A stretch of 39,579 bases of DNA from positions 18,962-58,540 of the forward strand of contig PS015153.1 of NCBI GenBank assembly GCA_048213135.1. The letters are read 5' to 3'. The notes beneath the pieces were generated by a model that was given only the letters and a program-made list of their open reading frames with translations, was not told where the DNA came from and made no database searches. Numbering within the stretch: position 1 is the stretch's first letter; each line of letters opens with the position of its first letter. Positions 39,230-39,579 of this stretch are shown piece after piece. The DNA is from Reclinomonas americana ATCC 50394 (lineage: Eukaryota; Jakobida; Jakobea; Jakobida). The position numbers were made by a program, and so were the translations under genes.

Positions 39230-39318
39230 NNNNNNNNNNNNNNNNNNNNNNNNNNNNNNNNNNNNNNNNNNNNNNNNNNNNNNNNNNNNNNNNNNNNNNN
39301 NNNNNNNNNNNNNNNNNN

Positions 39319-39566
39319 ACCCGCTCACTGCGCTTGACCGCCTCGAAGAACTCCTTCTCATTGGTGATCTCCCCGAGCACTCCGTGGCCGGCGGCCTGCC
39401 AATCACCGCGCTTGTTGGCACGCTCGCGCATCTCGCGCTTGCGTCGCTCGCGCAACACCTCCAGATCGTCCTCGTCCAACGTGTCCATGCGCTTGATTTG
39501 CTCGTCGAGCGCCTCCTCCATGGCTTGCACGGAGCGCAGAACGGCTTCTTCGATGTGGCGGTCCAT
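39319..39566 (-). CDS. TXNDC9: TXNDC9-like (phosducin-like) protein, amino-terminal exon only
   Basis: The exon opens directly after an AG acceptor (39568-39567) with ATG and reads MDRHIEEAVLRSVQAMEEAL, then MDTLDEDDLEVLRERRKREM, RANKRGDWQAAGHG and NEKEFFEAVKRSER before the gap. This matches the helical amino half of TXNDC9 / phosducin-like 3 proteins: the DEDELE..R..R segment, the GHG motif, and the start of the thioredoxin fold. These proteins bind the CCT chaperonin and modulate actin and tubulin folding. The thioredoxin domain should follow toward lower coordinates but is absent between 38590 and 39229, so it must be in an under-sized gap or the contig is misplaced. An upstream exon may exist beyond the window because the ATG abuts an acceptor. 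Confidence 0.8.
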
Positions 39567-39579
39567 CTGGGGAGAAGGG

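Overview
The window is nuclear DNA from an intron-rich, microsatellite-laden unicellular eukaryote. The evidence is: many short exons joined by GT-AG introns with exact reading-phase agreement, long (CT)n/(GA)n/(TG)n tracts, runs of N next to those tracts, and eukaryotic families (PPR, MORN, SET, GID8, TXNDC9). Exons are GC-rich and introns are pyrimidine-rich on the coding strand. No operons, Shine-Dalgarno sites, CRISPR arrays, rRNA or tRNA genes were seen. I cannot assign a species; a free-living protist fits.

Layout. 1-5390: a pentatricopeptide-repeat (PPR) gene on +, 5' end outside the window, with part of it on a contig that appears to be placed backwards (1374-1957). 5433-7689: compact SET-domain protein (-). 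8170-12369: nine-exon MORN-repeat protein (-). 12497-13524: six-exon COG2085-type NADP oxidoreductase (-). 13.6-16.4 kb: gene-poor block with two clusters of palindromic GGCACCGT-type motifs, possibly a degenerate mobile element. 17367-18930: unrecognised protein (-), perhaps a degenerate EF1A/Hbs1-type GTPase fold. 19.05-20.2 kb: 292-bp tandem repeat between that gene and a divergent GID8 homologue (+, 20245-22118, central part in a gap). 22250-26233: basic IQ-motif protein (-), 5' end unresolved. 28752-31159: unrecognised gene (+). 31177-35592: nine-exon FGGY-family carbohydrate kinase (-). 36048-38589: ten-exon secreted GH25 lysozyme (-). 39319-39566: amino-terminal exon of a TXNDC9-like protein (-).

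The genes look like an ordinary housekeeping neighbourhood rather than a pathway. The most unusual thing is the splicing. Besides GTGAGT-like donors, at least 12 introns in six unrelated genes use a 5' splice site reading GTTGCG, in every case after an exon that does not end in G, and each is supported by reading phase and family alignment. Exons of 10-31 nt are frequent. Most long introns consist of a private degenerate minisatellite.

N gaps lie at 1354-1373, 1958-2314, 6389-6408, 16669-16835, 20520-20868, 23326-23373, 28063-28375, 29165-29295, 38104-38123 and 39230-39318.
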